From: an uncultured Armatimonadota bacterium
GTDB lineage: Bacteria; Armatimonadota; Fimbriimonadia; Fimbriimonadales; Fimbriimonadaceae
NCBI GenBank assembly: GCA_903927025.1
Contig: CAIYLG010000012.1
Span: 1 to 64,000 of the forward strand
DNA length: 64,000 nt
Reading direction: 5' to 3'
Positions 42,877-50,268 of this stretch are shown one piece after another (the first letter of the stretch is position 1; each line of letters starts with the position of its first letter). Below the pieces are notes generated by a model. It saw only the letters and a list, made by a program, of their open reading frames with translations, had not been told where the DNA came from and searched no databases. Position numbers and translations under genes: made by a program.

Positions 42877-44566
42877 TGGGCATTCCTTGCGGGGTGGGTG
42901 CCGGTCGTTCACGCTGAATCTTGTCGGCGCCGGGAATACCGGCACAAGCGAGACTGAGCTTTGCGATTTCGTAAAGATCGAACTGAGAGGCAGGGTTTTG
43001 ACCCATCGCCCAAAGCTGTTGCAGAGTCGCTAGGCGGGCCATCGGAGCATCAGCAGGTGTCTTCCCGTTTGGTTCCCAGGACACTGCTCGCTTAAGATCG
43101 TCTTGCGACACCTTTTGCTCGGGATAGAGCAATCGCCAGACAATGTATTGGTCTGCAAGGACTTCGCAAGTGAATGCGGCCATCTGTCCGAAGGACAGCG
43201 TGAACATTGCGATGTACTCTTGAAGCCCGACACTCATGCCCTGCTGAATCGCTTGGGTTTGTGTTGCCGTTAGGCTCGATTTCGCTTCTTCGGCACCGAG
43301 TGAGTTAGTCGAAACTCGGGCCACCATGTCTCCGTTTCGCTCGCAAGCGGCGATCTGTTGGAGCAATGGCTGAGCGTTAAATTGTGTTGTTGCTTGGAAC
43401 GGCTGGCCACCACCGCCTTCTGTTTCAAGGTAGCTGTACGGCTTGTATTGGCTGTACTTTTCGTTGTCTAGCCGTGGTCCGAAGATCGGCGGGGCCGAAG
43501 CCATGTAGCTTCCGTTGTAGACAAGTGCGTTGAGCTTGTCATACAAGTCTTGGAGTGGGGACAGATTACGTCCAACGCTTTTTCCGCTCCAAAAGTATTC
43601 GTCTGTTAGCAGTTCGCTCGTGAAATACGGTGGCCGCGAATATGGCCAAGCCTGCAAGTCGAGCAGATAATTCTGATACGGAGCCAAGACAGCCCGGTAG
43701 TAGCGTTCAAGGCCTCTTTCATCCGGCAACTTGACGTACAGTTCGAACAGTTCGACAAGTTCTGTTTCAGGGAATCCGCTAAAAACGCTGGGCGACGTCA
43801 ATGCTGAAACGATTGACATCATGTCGTCGTGGGCTTCTGGCGAATCACCACCCACTAGTTCGTAGTCTCGGTTGTCGAAGTATTCGCCAAGCCTCTGGCG
43901 TTCCTTGATGTAGGCAAGTCGAGCGTAAAATCGGTGGCCGACAAGCATTGCCGACTGAATTCCGTCTACTGCCGAAGGCGCAATTACGAAGTCGTTCGGG
44001 TGGATCGAGTCGATCTTGATTCCGGCAAACCTTACTGGGCCGTGTTGAATGTCTTCGATTTGATCGGAGCCTTCAGGAAGAATCCCACCGGGTTGAAACT
44101 CGAATGCGAGTCGCCAGACACCTTTGTTGTGAAGGGCCGCGTTAAGCGCGACACCTCGGCAAGCCCTGTCAAATCCGCCTGACTCCCACTGTCGGTGAAC
44201 GATGGCTTCTAGCCTTGTCGAAAGTTCATCGCCAAGCCCGCTGACAGCGAGCATGAGTGGGTGTTGACGCGCTACGACACTGCAAATCTGTCCGACAAGT
44301 GTGTCGATTCGCGGTTGAAGGAACGGAATGTGTAGCGGAGACATGCCCTCGTCTGGGGCCGTGTCATAAGCTGGAGGATCGTTGCGCTGATAGCTCTCGG
44401 TTCGGAGCCAAATCTCTGGAAGTGAGCCTTTCGCGGTGATCGCTTGTTGGACAAGCGTCGAAAGCTGGAGAGCGACTTTATTTCGGTCGGACTGAGTCCT
44501 AGCGATCTTTGGAATCTGGCGGACTATAACGACTTCTTCAATGTCGTTGTTAGTCTCGTTGGTCAT
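42683..44566 (-). CDS. portal protein
   Basis: 627 residues. The N-terminal helical domain has HIPFLQPRIDTLVGQICSVV, LMLAVSGLGDELSTRLEAIV and GVALNAALHNKGVWRLAFEF. Later come DFVIAPSAVDGIQSAMLVGH, GRNLSPLQDLYDKLNAL and a long helix region (EEAKSSLTATQTQAIQQGMS). These match P22-type portals of podoviruses in size and order. A low-complexity proline tail (about 560-627) overlaps another gene. It forms the dodecameric DNA channel at one capsid vertex. Confidence 0.78.
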   Translation of the reverse strand: MTNETNNDIEEVVIVRQIPKIARTQSDRNKVALQLSTLVQQAITAKGSLPEIWLRTESYQRNDPPAYDTAPDEGMSPLHIPFLQPRIDTLVGQICSVVARQHPLMLAVSGLGDELSTRLEAIVHRQWESGGFDRACRGVALNAALHNKGVWRLAFEFQPGGILPEGSDQIEDIQHGPVRFAGIKIDSIHPNDFVIAPSAVDGIQSAMLVGHRFYARLAYIKERQRLGEYFDNRDYELVGGDSPEAHDDMMSIVSALTSPSVFSGFPETELVELFELYVKLPDERGLERYYRAVLAPYQNYLLDLQAWPYSRPPYFTSELLTDEYFWSGKSVGRNLSPLQDLYDKLNALVYNGSYMASAPPIFGPRLDNEKYSQYKPYSYLETEGGGGQPFQATTQFNAQPLLQQIAACERNGDMVARVSTNSLGAEEAKSSLTATQTQAIQQGMSVGLQEYIAMFTLSFGQMAAFTCEVLADQYIVWRLLYPEQKVSQDDLKRAVSWEPNGKTPADAPMARLATLQQLWAMGQNPASQFDLYEIAKLSLACAGIPGADKIQRERPAPTPQGMPNDPRSMGAMAPNHPGMAGNQMPSLPPQVTQQGVHLPPIAESSVRPSTIGNPEAGGGEQALGRVA

Positions 44567-45247
44567 TTAGGCCGCTAGCGCCACCTCGTCTGGGACTATG
44601 ATCGCCTCGATTGCATCATCGGAACAGACACCAAGATCGGGATCGCCCTCGATCATGTCTATCTGCAGCATGGCGTTCGGGTTGTATAGGACTCGCGTGC
44701 CAACTGAGAACTCAGAGTCAGGTCCGGCGCTCACGATGGTGCCGATGTTCGTGCGATAGACACTGTTGTCGGACAGGTGGATAAGTCCTTCCTGCTTGAC
44801 AGTCGGGTCGCGCTTCACAAGTAGATTTCGCTTGAGTGGTGTCATGTTGAGTTCGTTGTCTAAGAGGGCTAAAACCGAGTCGCTCCAGTCGTAGAGTTCG
44901 CATTCACCGGGAGCCGCGCCATAAACGCCGTAGCATCGGACTTCGCCCTTGGCCTTGTAAGTGCCAGCTTCAAAGTCCGTTCGCCAAGTGCCATCGTAAG
45001 CGCGCACGACAACAGCGTCACCTGGCCGCAAGCCAGTGTCTGAGCCTGCCGAAAGCACGATTCCAACATCAGGTCGCTCGTTTCCGGCGACTTTGTCTGG
45101 CAAGTGAATCAATCCGCGCTTCTTTTCGAAGGGAGCCATCTCGATGACAACACGGCCACGTGGACACCTAATGTGCCTTGATCCGTTTTGCCAGTCGATC
45201 TCGGGAAGTCCCTTAAGGTGAATTTGGAGAACGTTCTCGCCTTGCAT
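44567..45247 (-). CDS. tandem GroES-like (double Cpn10) co-chaperonin
   Basis: 226 residues with two successive Cpn10 folds. Domain 1 (about 30-130): GRVVIEMAP, mobile-loop-like G45-L-I-H-L-P-D51, VGIVLSAGSDTGLRPGDAVVV and the closing WSDSVLALLD. Domain 2 (about 137-222): KRNLLVKRD, G154-L-I-H-L-S-D160, IGTIVSAGPDSEFSVGTRVLY and the closing SDDAIEAIIVPDE. GLIHL corresponds to the GGIVL contact with GroEL. T4 gp31 is a single-domain phage Cpn10; a double one resembles chloroplast Cpn20 in layout. It likely directs host GroEL to fold the capsid protein. It lies between the terminase-side genes and the portal gene. Confidence 0.82.
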   Translation of the reverse strand: MQGENVLQIHLKGLPEIDWQNGSRHIRCPRGRVVIEMAPFEKKRGLIHLPDKVAGNERPDVGIVLSAGSDTGLRPGDAVVVRAYDGTWRTDFEAGTYKAKGEVRCYGVYGAAPGECELYDWSDSVLALLDNELNMTPLKRNLLVKRDPTVKQEGLIHLSDNSVYRTNIGTIVSAGPDSEFSVGTRVLYNPNAMLQIDMIEGDPDLGVCSDDAIEAIIVPDEVALAA

Positions 45248-45555
45248 TAATTCTTGTGCTTGGTGTGTCGGCGCCGTTTGTGAGCCTTGACAGTTACTGT
45301 CTTCTTGGAGACAGTTCGTTTGTGCGACTTGACATGGGTGTGCTCACCGAGTTCCTTGTCTGCCTTTCGATCCACCTTTTCTTCGGCGGCCTTGGACATC
45401 TTCCCGGCGTGTTCCTCTTTGCTTGCGTAACTCTTGGCTACTCGCGCATGTGTTTTGTCGTTGATCGGATAGGAGCCGTGTCCGGGTGCTTTCTCCGGGA
45501 ACACGAAGTCACTCTTCGGCAGAGACTCTCTCTGCTTTGAAGTGAGCTTCGACAT
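45247..45555 (-). CDS. SAFxxP/HAR-motif phage protein with basic tail
   Basis: 102 residues. MSKLTSKQRESLPKSDFVFP and SYPINDKTHARVAKSYASK are the signature of a small phage family (KLTxxxRxxLPxSxFxxP ... YPIxDxxHARxAL), which I recall as DUF6582 without certainty. The C-terminus is very basic (KSHKRTVSKKTVTVKAHKRR). The stop overlaps the GroES-like gene's start. The function is unknown; the basic tail suggests nucleic-acid contact. Confidence 0.62.
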   Translation of the reverse strand: MSKLTSKQRESLPKSDFVFPEKAPGHGSYPINDKTHARVAKSYASKEEHAGKMSKAAEEKVDRKADKELGEHTHVKSHKRTVSKKTVTVKAHKRRRHTKHKN

Positions 45556-45786
45556 TTACTTGCTCACCTTTTTGTGTCGCTTGTGGGCTGTTTTCTTCTT
45601 TGCCGACTTCTTGGCTGTCTTCTTTTTGGCTTTGCCTTTGTGGAGCTTCGCCATTTCCTTCATTAAAGATGGAGCATCCATTTCTTCGGAGCCCTTCTTC
45701 TTCATCGAATGCTTGCGCTTTCGCTTGGGCATGTCCATGCCGCCGTGTCCCAATTCCATTCCTAAGTCGCTACTAGTGATTGCCAT
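45556..45786 (-). CDS. very lysine-rich small phage protein
   Basis: 76 residues from the ATG at 45786 (CAGGAGAGAAGAAA before it). The N-terminus has Gly and Met (GMELGHGGMDMPKRKRKHS). The C-terminal half is almost all K, A, H and T (LHKGKAKKKTAKKSAKKKTA), like a histone H1 tail. It probably binds DNA or RNA or is packaged with the genome; this is inferred from charge alone. Confidence 0.58.
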   Translation of the reverse strand: MAITSSDLGMELGHGGMDMPKRKRKHSMKKKGSEEMDAPSLMKEMAKLHKGKAKKKTAKKSAKKKTAHKRHKKVSK

Positions 45787-46030
45787 TTTCTTCTCTCCTG
45801 TCCATCGAAACGATTGTCTCAATCCTGGTAAGCGACTTAGAGATGTCGTGATACTGTGTTTCGAGACTCAATAGCCGTGCTTCAACACTCGTTATTCGCT
45901 TGTCCGTACTAAACTTGTTGGCCTGGTATCGCACGGCGAATGTGGCAAGGCCAATCATGAAAGCTCCAATGCTCACCAGCAGCGGCCATAGCTTTATCAC
46001 TGCGTCAAGGGTCGTTTCGTCTGGGTGCAT
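45773..46030 (-). CDS. membrane-anchored coiled-coil phage protein (holin- or spanin-like)
   Basis: 85 residues: one membrane segment (about 12-33, IKLWPLLVSIGAFMIGLATFAV) and then a heptad-rich helix (ITSVEARLLSLETQYHDISKSLTRIETIV). Phages often encode such proteins as class III holins or DUF2730-like components near the terminase or lysis genes. No endolysin was found next to it. It overlaps the TerL nuclease half by 26 bases. Confidence 0.6.
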   Translation of the reverse strand: MHPDETTLDAVIKLWPLLVSIGAFMIGLATFAVRYQANKFSTDKRITSVEARLLSLETQYHDISKSLTRIETIVSMDRREENGNH

Positions 46031-46922
46031 TGCTAGTTAATTTCCGAACTGAGTTGCCTGTTCCCTTGATGATTTTCTGCGCTTCCATAACTGCGTACTG
46101 AAGTGCGTCGGAACAGTGCGAATACTTGTCTTTGATGGGCAAGAGTAAGTCTTTACTTGTGGCCTCTTTACCGACAGGTGGCCGTAGTCGATATCCACCT
46201 CGCATGGCCGCAAGTAGAGTCGGACAGTTTTTGCCGTTGATAAACATCCTTGGCGATTCAGCGTCGATCCAATCTGTCAAAGCCCATGTCACCGCACCTA
46301 ATCGGGCGTGTAGGTTGTTCGTCATCGGCTTGATGTCAACGCCGAACTTGCGCGCCTCCGACCAAGCTGATGTTCCGTTTGCACCAGATCGCTGGGTGAC
46401 TGTCTGATCACCGCACCACAAGATGTCATCCCAGAATCCGGGAAACATCTTTGTCAAGATCGCCAGCACACGCGGACAAAATTGCGACATGGGTTCCGCG
46501 CCGTCGTGCGTGATCTCCAAAATGGCCGCAAGCTGATAGAACGGCGGTGGGCCGACTTCTAAGAGCACAGCAGCCGGATAAAGTGTCTGACCGCAGTCAA
46601 TGCCGAGAATGTAGCGGCTTCCTTTCTGTAGCTCCCAATCGTTCTGTTGGAGATACAGCGGACAGTGAATCGCGTCCGAGTAGTCGGCGAAAACAGGTTC
46701 GCCGTCGAACACAGATACGTCAAGCTCAAGTTCACGTCTCCATTCCCTGGATGGAATTCCAACCTTCGCTTTCTCTGCCCATTGCGGAGTCTTGTCCGGG
46801 TCGGCAGAGTAGTGGATGCGGAGTACGCGACAGCCGCTCCTCGATGTGTAGAGTTCACAACCGAAAGGAACGGGCGGAGGAATCGTCTGAGTTAGTCCTG
46901 CGCGTTGGAAGCTGGAGGAGTG
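46005..46922 (-). CDS. large terminase, nuclease half (no usable start in frame)
   Basis: The open frame runs from just after a TAG at 46923-46925. Conserved terminase sequence begins near FQRAGLTQTIPPPVPFGCEL and continues through RVLRIHYSADPDKTPQWAEK and WRRELELDVSVFDGEPVFA. The RNase-H-like nuclease residues follow in YILGIDCGQT, ILWCGDQT and HCSDALQY. The only in-frame start codon is a GTG at 46712, which would drop ~70 conserved residues. Joined to the ATPase half at 47047, it would give a normal-length TerL without the ~125 bases between. Expression could need frameshifting from the small overlapping gene, or the terminase may be inactive. Confidence 0.75.
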   Translation of the reverse strand, partial: HSSSFQRAGLTQTIPPPVPFGCELYTSRSGCRVLRIHYSADPDKTPQWAEKAKVGIPSREWRRELELDVSVFDGEPVFADYSDAIHCPLYLQQNDWELQKGSRYILGIDCGQTLYPAAVLLEVGPPPFYQLAAILEITHDGAEPMSQFCPRVLAILTKMFPGFWDDILWCGDQTVTQRSGANGTSAWSEARKFGVDIKPMTNNLHARLGAVTWALTDWIDAESPRMFINGKNCPTLLAAMRGGYRLRPPVGKEATSKDLLLPIKDKYSHCSDALQYAVMEAQKIIKGTGNSVRKLTSNAPRRNDP

Positions 46923-47050
46923 CTAGTAGACACGCCAAGAATCGCCTGGGCATCTTTGAGCAAAGCTACAACTTTCGTGAGATGGAACGTGTTGGCGATC
47001 AAGATGGCCGCCGTTAGGATCGTGATGATGTCTGTGTGATTTAGGTTCAT
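46892..47050 (-). CDS. 52-residue membrane peptide inside the terminase locus
   Basis: Its ATG overlaps the ATPase-half stop (GCATGA). It encodes MNLNHTDIITILTAAILIAN, then TFHLTKVVALLKDAQAILGV and a polar tail ending SNAQD. One clear membrane segment (about 8-24) is present, so it could be a holin-like or superinfection-type peptide. Its last ~30 bases overlap the nuclease-half frame at -1. The ribosome site is weak, and coupling to the upstream gene is likely. Confidence 0.55.
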   Translation of the reverse strand: MNLNHTDIITILTAAILIANTFHLTKVVALLKDAQAILGVSTSTPPASNAQD

Positions 47051-47772
47051 GCTGCAATTAGTTCCAAAAATTCTTCGTTAGGCGATGCGTTCGCAATCAT
47101 CGTCGGGTGGCCGCCAACTGAAGTCGGCGATCCCTGACAAACTGTTACGGCTTGGCCCCAAGTGTTTGCGAGGCGATCATAAGCGGATCCCTCTTCGCAA
47201 CAAACGCCTGTGACGCCAGTACCTCTGAACGACTCACCGCGCTGATTGATCGAAGTGATTCGCGAGCCGTTTGGCAAGATCAAGCTGTCTAGTCGCTGAT
47301 CGTTCATCGGGCCGTAGAACAGGGAGTCGTCGAGTCTCCAATCTGGATTACGCTTCTGAATCTGATCGTACATGTACCAAGAACGCCATACATGTGCTTG
47401 TGCGTCGGAGAATGTCTGGCCGGCGATGAGTTGATTCGCCTGAGACAGTCCAGCGTCTTGAAGCTCAAGCGCGCGACAGAGCCACGAGATGATAAGCCGT
47501 CGCGATTTGAGACAGATGAACGGCTGGCCTTGGGCCTTAGAGTCGGTCCAGTGCCACACGAAGAACTCGATATAGTCCTTTCGGGGAAGCTGTTGTGTCT
47601 GCCGATCTGCCTCGTTCCACGTCCAAATCTTGTCGTAGATGAAAGCCAGGCGGGATTCGTAGGAGCCGTCGTTGTAGGGAGCGGGCCATAGACATCTGCC
47701 TTCGCCCATTATTTCCTTGGCCGCATAGAACGCATGTTCCATCGCTTGAAATGGATCGTTCTTTGATGCCAT
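47047..47772 (-). CDS. large terminase, ATPase half
   Basis: 241 residues from MASKNDPFQAMEHAFYAAKE at 47772, whose ATG overlaps the small-terminase stop (TGATG). The ATPase motifs are an adenine/Walker A-like FICLKSRRLIISWLCRALEL, then FYGPMNDQRLDSLILPNGSRI and GVTGVCCEEGSAYDRL as Walker B with the catalytic EE. The coupling motif region is TMIANASPNEEFLELI. It stops directly after LIAA, where other terminases continue into the linker and nuclease. The motor domain is thus present, but separated from the nuclease frame. Confidence 0.78.
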   Translation of the reverse strand: MASKNDPFQAMEHAFYAAKEIMGEGRCLWPAPYNDGSYESRLAFIYDKIWTWNEADRQTQQLPRKDYIEFFVWHWTDSKAQGQPFICLKSRRLIISWLCRALELQDAGLSQANQLIAGQTFSDAQAHVWRSWYMYDQIQKRNPDWRLDDSLFYGPMNDQRLDSLILPNGSRITSINQRGESFRGTGVTGVCCEEGSAYDRLANTWGQAVTVCQGSPTSVGGHPTMIANASPNEEFLELIAA

Positions 47773-48122
47773 CAAACGTCCTTGATTGCCTTCCGGCAAT
47801 CGGAAATCCATTCGTGAAGATGCTCTTCAGACAGATACTTAGCTGTTACTCTGGCGATTGTGGCAAGCACTTCTTCGTTGCTGAGCGACACTTCGACACG
47901 TTCGCCCAAGCCATATTGGCCGAGCGCTTTGATCGCGTCGATTCTGTCTTTGGATCGGTTGGTGGTGCCATCGGCGATCTGTTCGAGTGTTGAAATCCGT
48001 TTCTCGAACGCCAGCTTGCAGGCTTCTCGAACTGCGGACTTCGGACTGCCAGCACCTGGCCATCCTCCCTTTCTTGGGTTGTTGCCAATGTAGGCGCCTA
48101 AGTTTGCCGAACTGTCTGCCAT
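47772..48122 (-). CDS. putative small terminase subunit
   Basis: 116 residues from the ATG at 48122. The N-terminal NPRKGGWPGAGSPKSAVREA is followed by helices KLAFEKRISTLEQIADGTTN and KDRIDAIKALGQYGL, then EVSLSNEEVLATIARVTAKYL. A GRPxGS-like loop plus a helical oligomerisation region next to TerL is usual for TerS proteins, which recognise the pac or cos site. The call rests mainly on position and layout. Confidence 0.6.
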   Translation of the reverse strand: MADSSANLGAYIGNNPRKGGWPGAGSPKSAVREACKLAFEKRISTLEQIADGTTNRSKDRIDAIKALGQYGLGERVEVSLSNEEVLATIARVTAKYLSEEHLHEWISDCRKAIKDV

Positions 48123-48202
48123 CGAAATCACCGTTTGGCTAGGTAAGTGAAGGAATAGAATTTCACTTACGGCTATGCCAGGTAGTGAAGATATACAAGT
48201 TT

Positions 48203-48700
48203 TTAGGCGTCTTCACCTGCATGATTTGAAGGAAAGTTCAGGTGTGCAAAGTCGCCGTGTAATTCGATAGCCTTGCTATCGTAAGCCCTTGCGGCCTCTT
48301 CGGGCGTCGTGAAGTAGCCAAGGTGATAACGATTTCCGTGGTGTTCGATATGCGATCTGTAACGAATGTCGTTACGACGTGGAGAAAGACTTACGCCCTT
48401 GAAACCGGTCTTGGTATCAAGTCTAACTTTCTGGTTAGCGATGTTCTGGGACTGAGTACATATCCGAAGATTGGACCGCCTGTTGTCAAGAGTGTCGCCG
48501 TTGATGTGATCAACTTGCTCACCGATCTTGGCATCAAGAATAAGACGATGCAGAAAGATAGCTTGCTTACCAGGTTTGGTAACGACATACACATGTACCT
48601 TGGAGCGATGGGCGTGCCATACATATTGGGAGACCAATTCATAGTCTTCATCATCAACAGTAGCTGTATAGCCTTGTGTCAACGGAATCGTGTAGCTCAT
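48203..48700 (-). CDS. HNH endonuclease with AP2 DNA-binding domain
   Basis: 165 residues. The HNH core is IFLHRLILDAKIGEQVDHIN then GDTLDNRRSNLRICTQSQN, with the D-H and N-x-x-x-N-L-R elements. The AP2 domain follows as GFKGVSLSPRRNDIRYRSHI, RYHLGYFTTPEEAARAYDSK and AIELHGDFAHLNFP. This is a free-standing homing-endonuclease type common in phage genomes. Its neighbour is the terminase module, which is also interrupted. It may be responsible for that insertion, or may be an independent parasite. Confidence 0.85.
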   Translation of the reverse strand: MSYTIPLTQGYTATVDDEDYELVSQYVWHAHRSKVHVYVVTKPGKQAIFLHRLILDAKIGEQVDHINGDTLDNRRSNLRICTQSQNIANQKVRLDTKTGFKGVSLSPRRNDIRYRSHIEHHGNRYHLGYFTTPEEAARAYDSKAIELHGDFAHLNFPSNHAGEDA

Positions 48701-48877
48701 CCATAGCTAATCTTATGGAGCGATCTTGAAACACTGCAGCCCCGAAACTTTTCAGACTTTGCTTCTACCGAAAATGTCGATACTATGTTTTCCGCTGACG
48801 CTATGGACCGGGGGTGGGGGGTGGGCCACAGGTATTGCTTCAACGGCAAAGTTTCAATAGGGAGTGAACTACCACCC

Positions 48878-49369
48878 CTAAGCGACCCGAACGCCTGCTC
48901 CAACGCAATCGCCGGAGTCCATCAGACGGAGCGCATGGATGGTTGAACGGCACCAGTTGGACTTGATCCGTCCGGCGATCCGTTCCAGGGTGCGTCGTTC
49001 CCCTTCGGTGATCAGATCGCCGTATCCGAGTTCAACGAAGTCGGATATGTGAAGTCGATAACTTGGTTCGACGTCCAGGGCAGTGTCGTGAAGCTGTCCA
49101 TGGCGACGCGCATACAAGGTGTAGAGGATCCCTCTCACCACCGGCGGTTCATGGCGCAAAGATCGTTCGATGTCCAGGAAGCACAATGCCACATCAGGAA
49201 CGCTTCCAAGCCGTTTGAGGACTCTCCGTCGTTCGTCGTCGGCGATCTTGGGATAGTTGATGCCACCCGTCTCTCGATGCCCTACGACACGTCCCCAACC
49301 CCAAAGGAGTCGAGCTAGTTCACGGTAGGCGGACAGGGGAATCGTTGGCTCTGGCTTGCTGGCAGGCAT
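48878..49369 (-). CDS. putative late-gene regulator (antiterminator Q-like)
   Basis: 163 residues. IPLSAYRELARLLWGWGRVV then GGINYPKI resembles the W-G-x-W ... Y-P N-terminus of phage Q-type antiterminators. VVRGILYTLYARRHGQ and the C-terminal ERIAGRIKSNWCRSTIHAL could be a sigma-4-like helix-turn-helix. It is the first gene of the leftward late operon, where such regulators usually sit. The similarity is partial and the call is tentative. Confidence 0.4.
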   Translation of the reverse strand: MPASKPEPTIPLSAYRELARLLWGWGRVVGHRETGGINYPKIADDERRRVLKRLGSVPDVALCFLDIERSLRHEPPVVRGILYTLYARRHGQLHDTALDVEPSYRLHISDFVELGYGDLITEGERRTLERIAGRIKSNWCRSTIHALRLMDSGDCVGAGVRVA

Positions 49370-49457
49370 GCTTTCCTTTTACAGATTTGTGAAGCTCCCA
49401 CCTGCATTTGAACCTGTTGAGCACTAGAGGTTCCCTTAACGCTCACGATCTTGTCTA

Positions 49458-49498
49458 TGAGCACTTGACGTGTTGATTAGTGCTCAAGTACGCTTGAG
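49458..49498. promoter_or_regulatory. operator-like palindromes between late and early operons
   Basis: TGAGCACT (49458-49465) and its complement AGTGCTCA (49479-49486) form one inverted repeat. A second, CTCAAG-TACG-CTTGAG (49483-49498), overlaps it. Further GAGCAC copies lie nearby (about 49428-49435). The cluster lies between the leftward late operon start and the rightward early operon, as expected for a phage control region. The binding protein is unknown. Confidence 0.5.
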
Positions 49499-49543
49499 AG
49501 TGCCTGCCCATGTTACGAGCACGGGACAGGCGAGGAGTAACCC

Positions 49544-49642
49544 ATGTACGACATGACAACTCCATCAGGCAGTTTACTGTCCGGTGGCACTGCGAAATCC
49601 CGGCGAAATTCGGGGCGATCTTGGAAGGTGTGCAGTCAATGA
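49544..49642 (+). CDS. 32-residue early peptide
   Basis: Starts 6 bases after GAGGAG, an excellent ribosome site, with MYDMTTPSGSLLSGGTAKSR and a basic end (RSWKVCSQ). Its TGA overlaps the ATG of the next gene. It is probably the first gene of the early operon; a coding or leader role cannot be told apart. Confidence 0.5.
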   Translation: MYDMTTPSGSLLSGGTAKSRRNSGRSWKVCSQ

Positions 49643-49791
49643 GCATCGACAGATCGGAAGTATCAAGAGCGTTGGCTAAAGCCCTGGCTTTCAAGGCATG
49701 CGGAAAGCAAGCCGAAGCCGAAGAATGGGCACGTGAGCTGGTCCGGCTCCTGGAGTGTGCGGACATTCTCAAGGAGTCGGATACGAAATGA
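49639..49791 (+). CDS. small helical early protein
   Basis: 50 residues (MSIDRSEVSRALAKALAFKA then CGKQAEAEEWARELVRLLEC), fully helical and amphipathic. It starts in the stop of the 32-residue peptide and ends overlapping the next start, so it is part of a coupled early operon. A longer frame opens at 49510, but that stretch overlaps the peptide with the better ribosome site. The function is unknown. Confidence 0.55.
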   Translation: MSIDRSEVSRALAKALAFKACGKQAEAEEWARELVRLLECADILKESDTK

Positions 49792-50117
49792 GCACTGATC
49801 CGCGTATCCGGTTTCGATCAGCCACAAACTGGGATGAAGCGTTCCAGTGTGCAATCGACAACTTTCCTAAAGCCAAGTTCGTCAAGCTCGATCACGACGG
49901 AAGTGCTCACGTCGGAAGAGACAGATGTTCCCTCAAAGGGTTGTCTGTCTTCCCTGATGGCGATGTCGTCTCGATCTATGGCTATCAAGCGTCCTACCAC
50001 TTGCAAGATCGCCTGAGCAATACGTCCTTGTCGCTCATGCTGTCCCTTTCGGACGCAAAGCAACTCGCCTATTCGATCATCGACCAAGTGAAGGCAATGG
50101 AGGCTGAAAATGCCTGA
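49788..50117 (+). CDS. early phage protein of unknown function
   Basis: 109 residues from an ATG overlapping the upstream stop (ATGA). A beta-rich N-part (RIRFRSATNWDEAFQCAIDN, FVKLDHDGSAHVGRD, VVSIYGYQASYHLQ) and a C-terminal helix (LSLSDAKQLAYSIIDQVKAM) are visible. No family is recognised. Confidence 0.58.
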   Translation: MSTDPRIRFRSATNWDEAFQCAIDNFPKAKFVKLDHDGSAHVGRDRCSLKGLSVFPDGDVVSIYGYQASYHLQDRLSNTSLSLMLSLSDAKQLAYSIIDQVKAMEAENA

Positions 50118-50268
50118 CAAAATTGAATGGCGTGGACAAGTGTACGACGTGCCCGACATGGACACCCTAGGCGAGTGGTTCATGGACAGCGTATGCGAAA
50201 CGCCCGATGGCGACACAGTCGAGCATGACCACCCAGATAGCTGGTTCTATCTGTTGGGGCTGATATGA
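50110..50268 (+). CDS. small acidic early protein
   Basis: 52 residues, MPDKIEWRGQVYDVPDMDTL, acidic (ETPDGDTVEHDHPDSW) with an aromatic C-terminus. It overlaps both neighbours (8 and 4 bases), which supports it as a coupled gene even though it is short. The strong negative charge resembles DNA-mimic anti-restriction peptides, but nothing more specific is seen. Confidence 0.5.
   Translation: MPDKIEWRGQVYDVPDMDTLGEWFMDSVCETPDGDTVEHDHPDSWFYLLGLI

Noticed and set aside
46547-47017. Rightward 156-residue frame opposite the terminase gap
   Set aside because: It has no ribosome site and overlaps conserved terminase codons on the other strand.
46892-47050. Group I or II intron in the terminase gene
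   Set aside because: The interrupting segment is only about 125-150 bases and has no intron-encoded protein or visible core structure; it is too short for a standard self-splicing intron.
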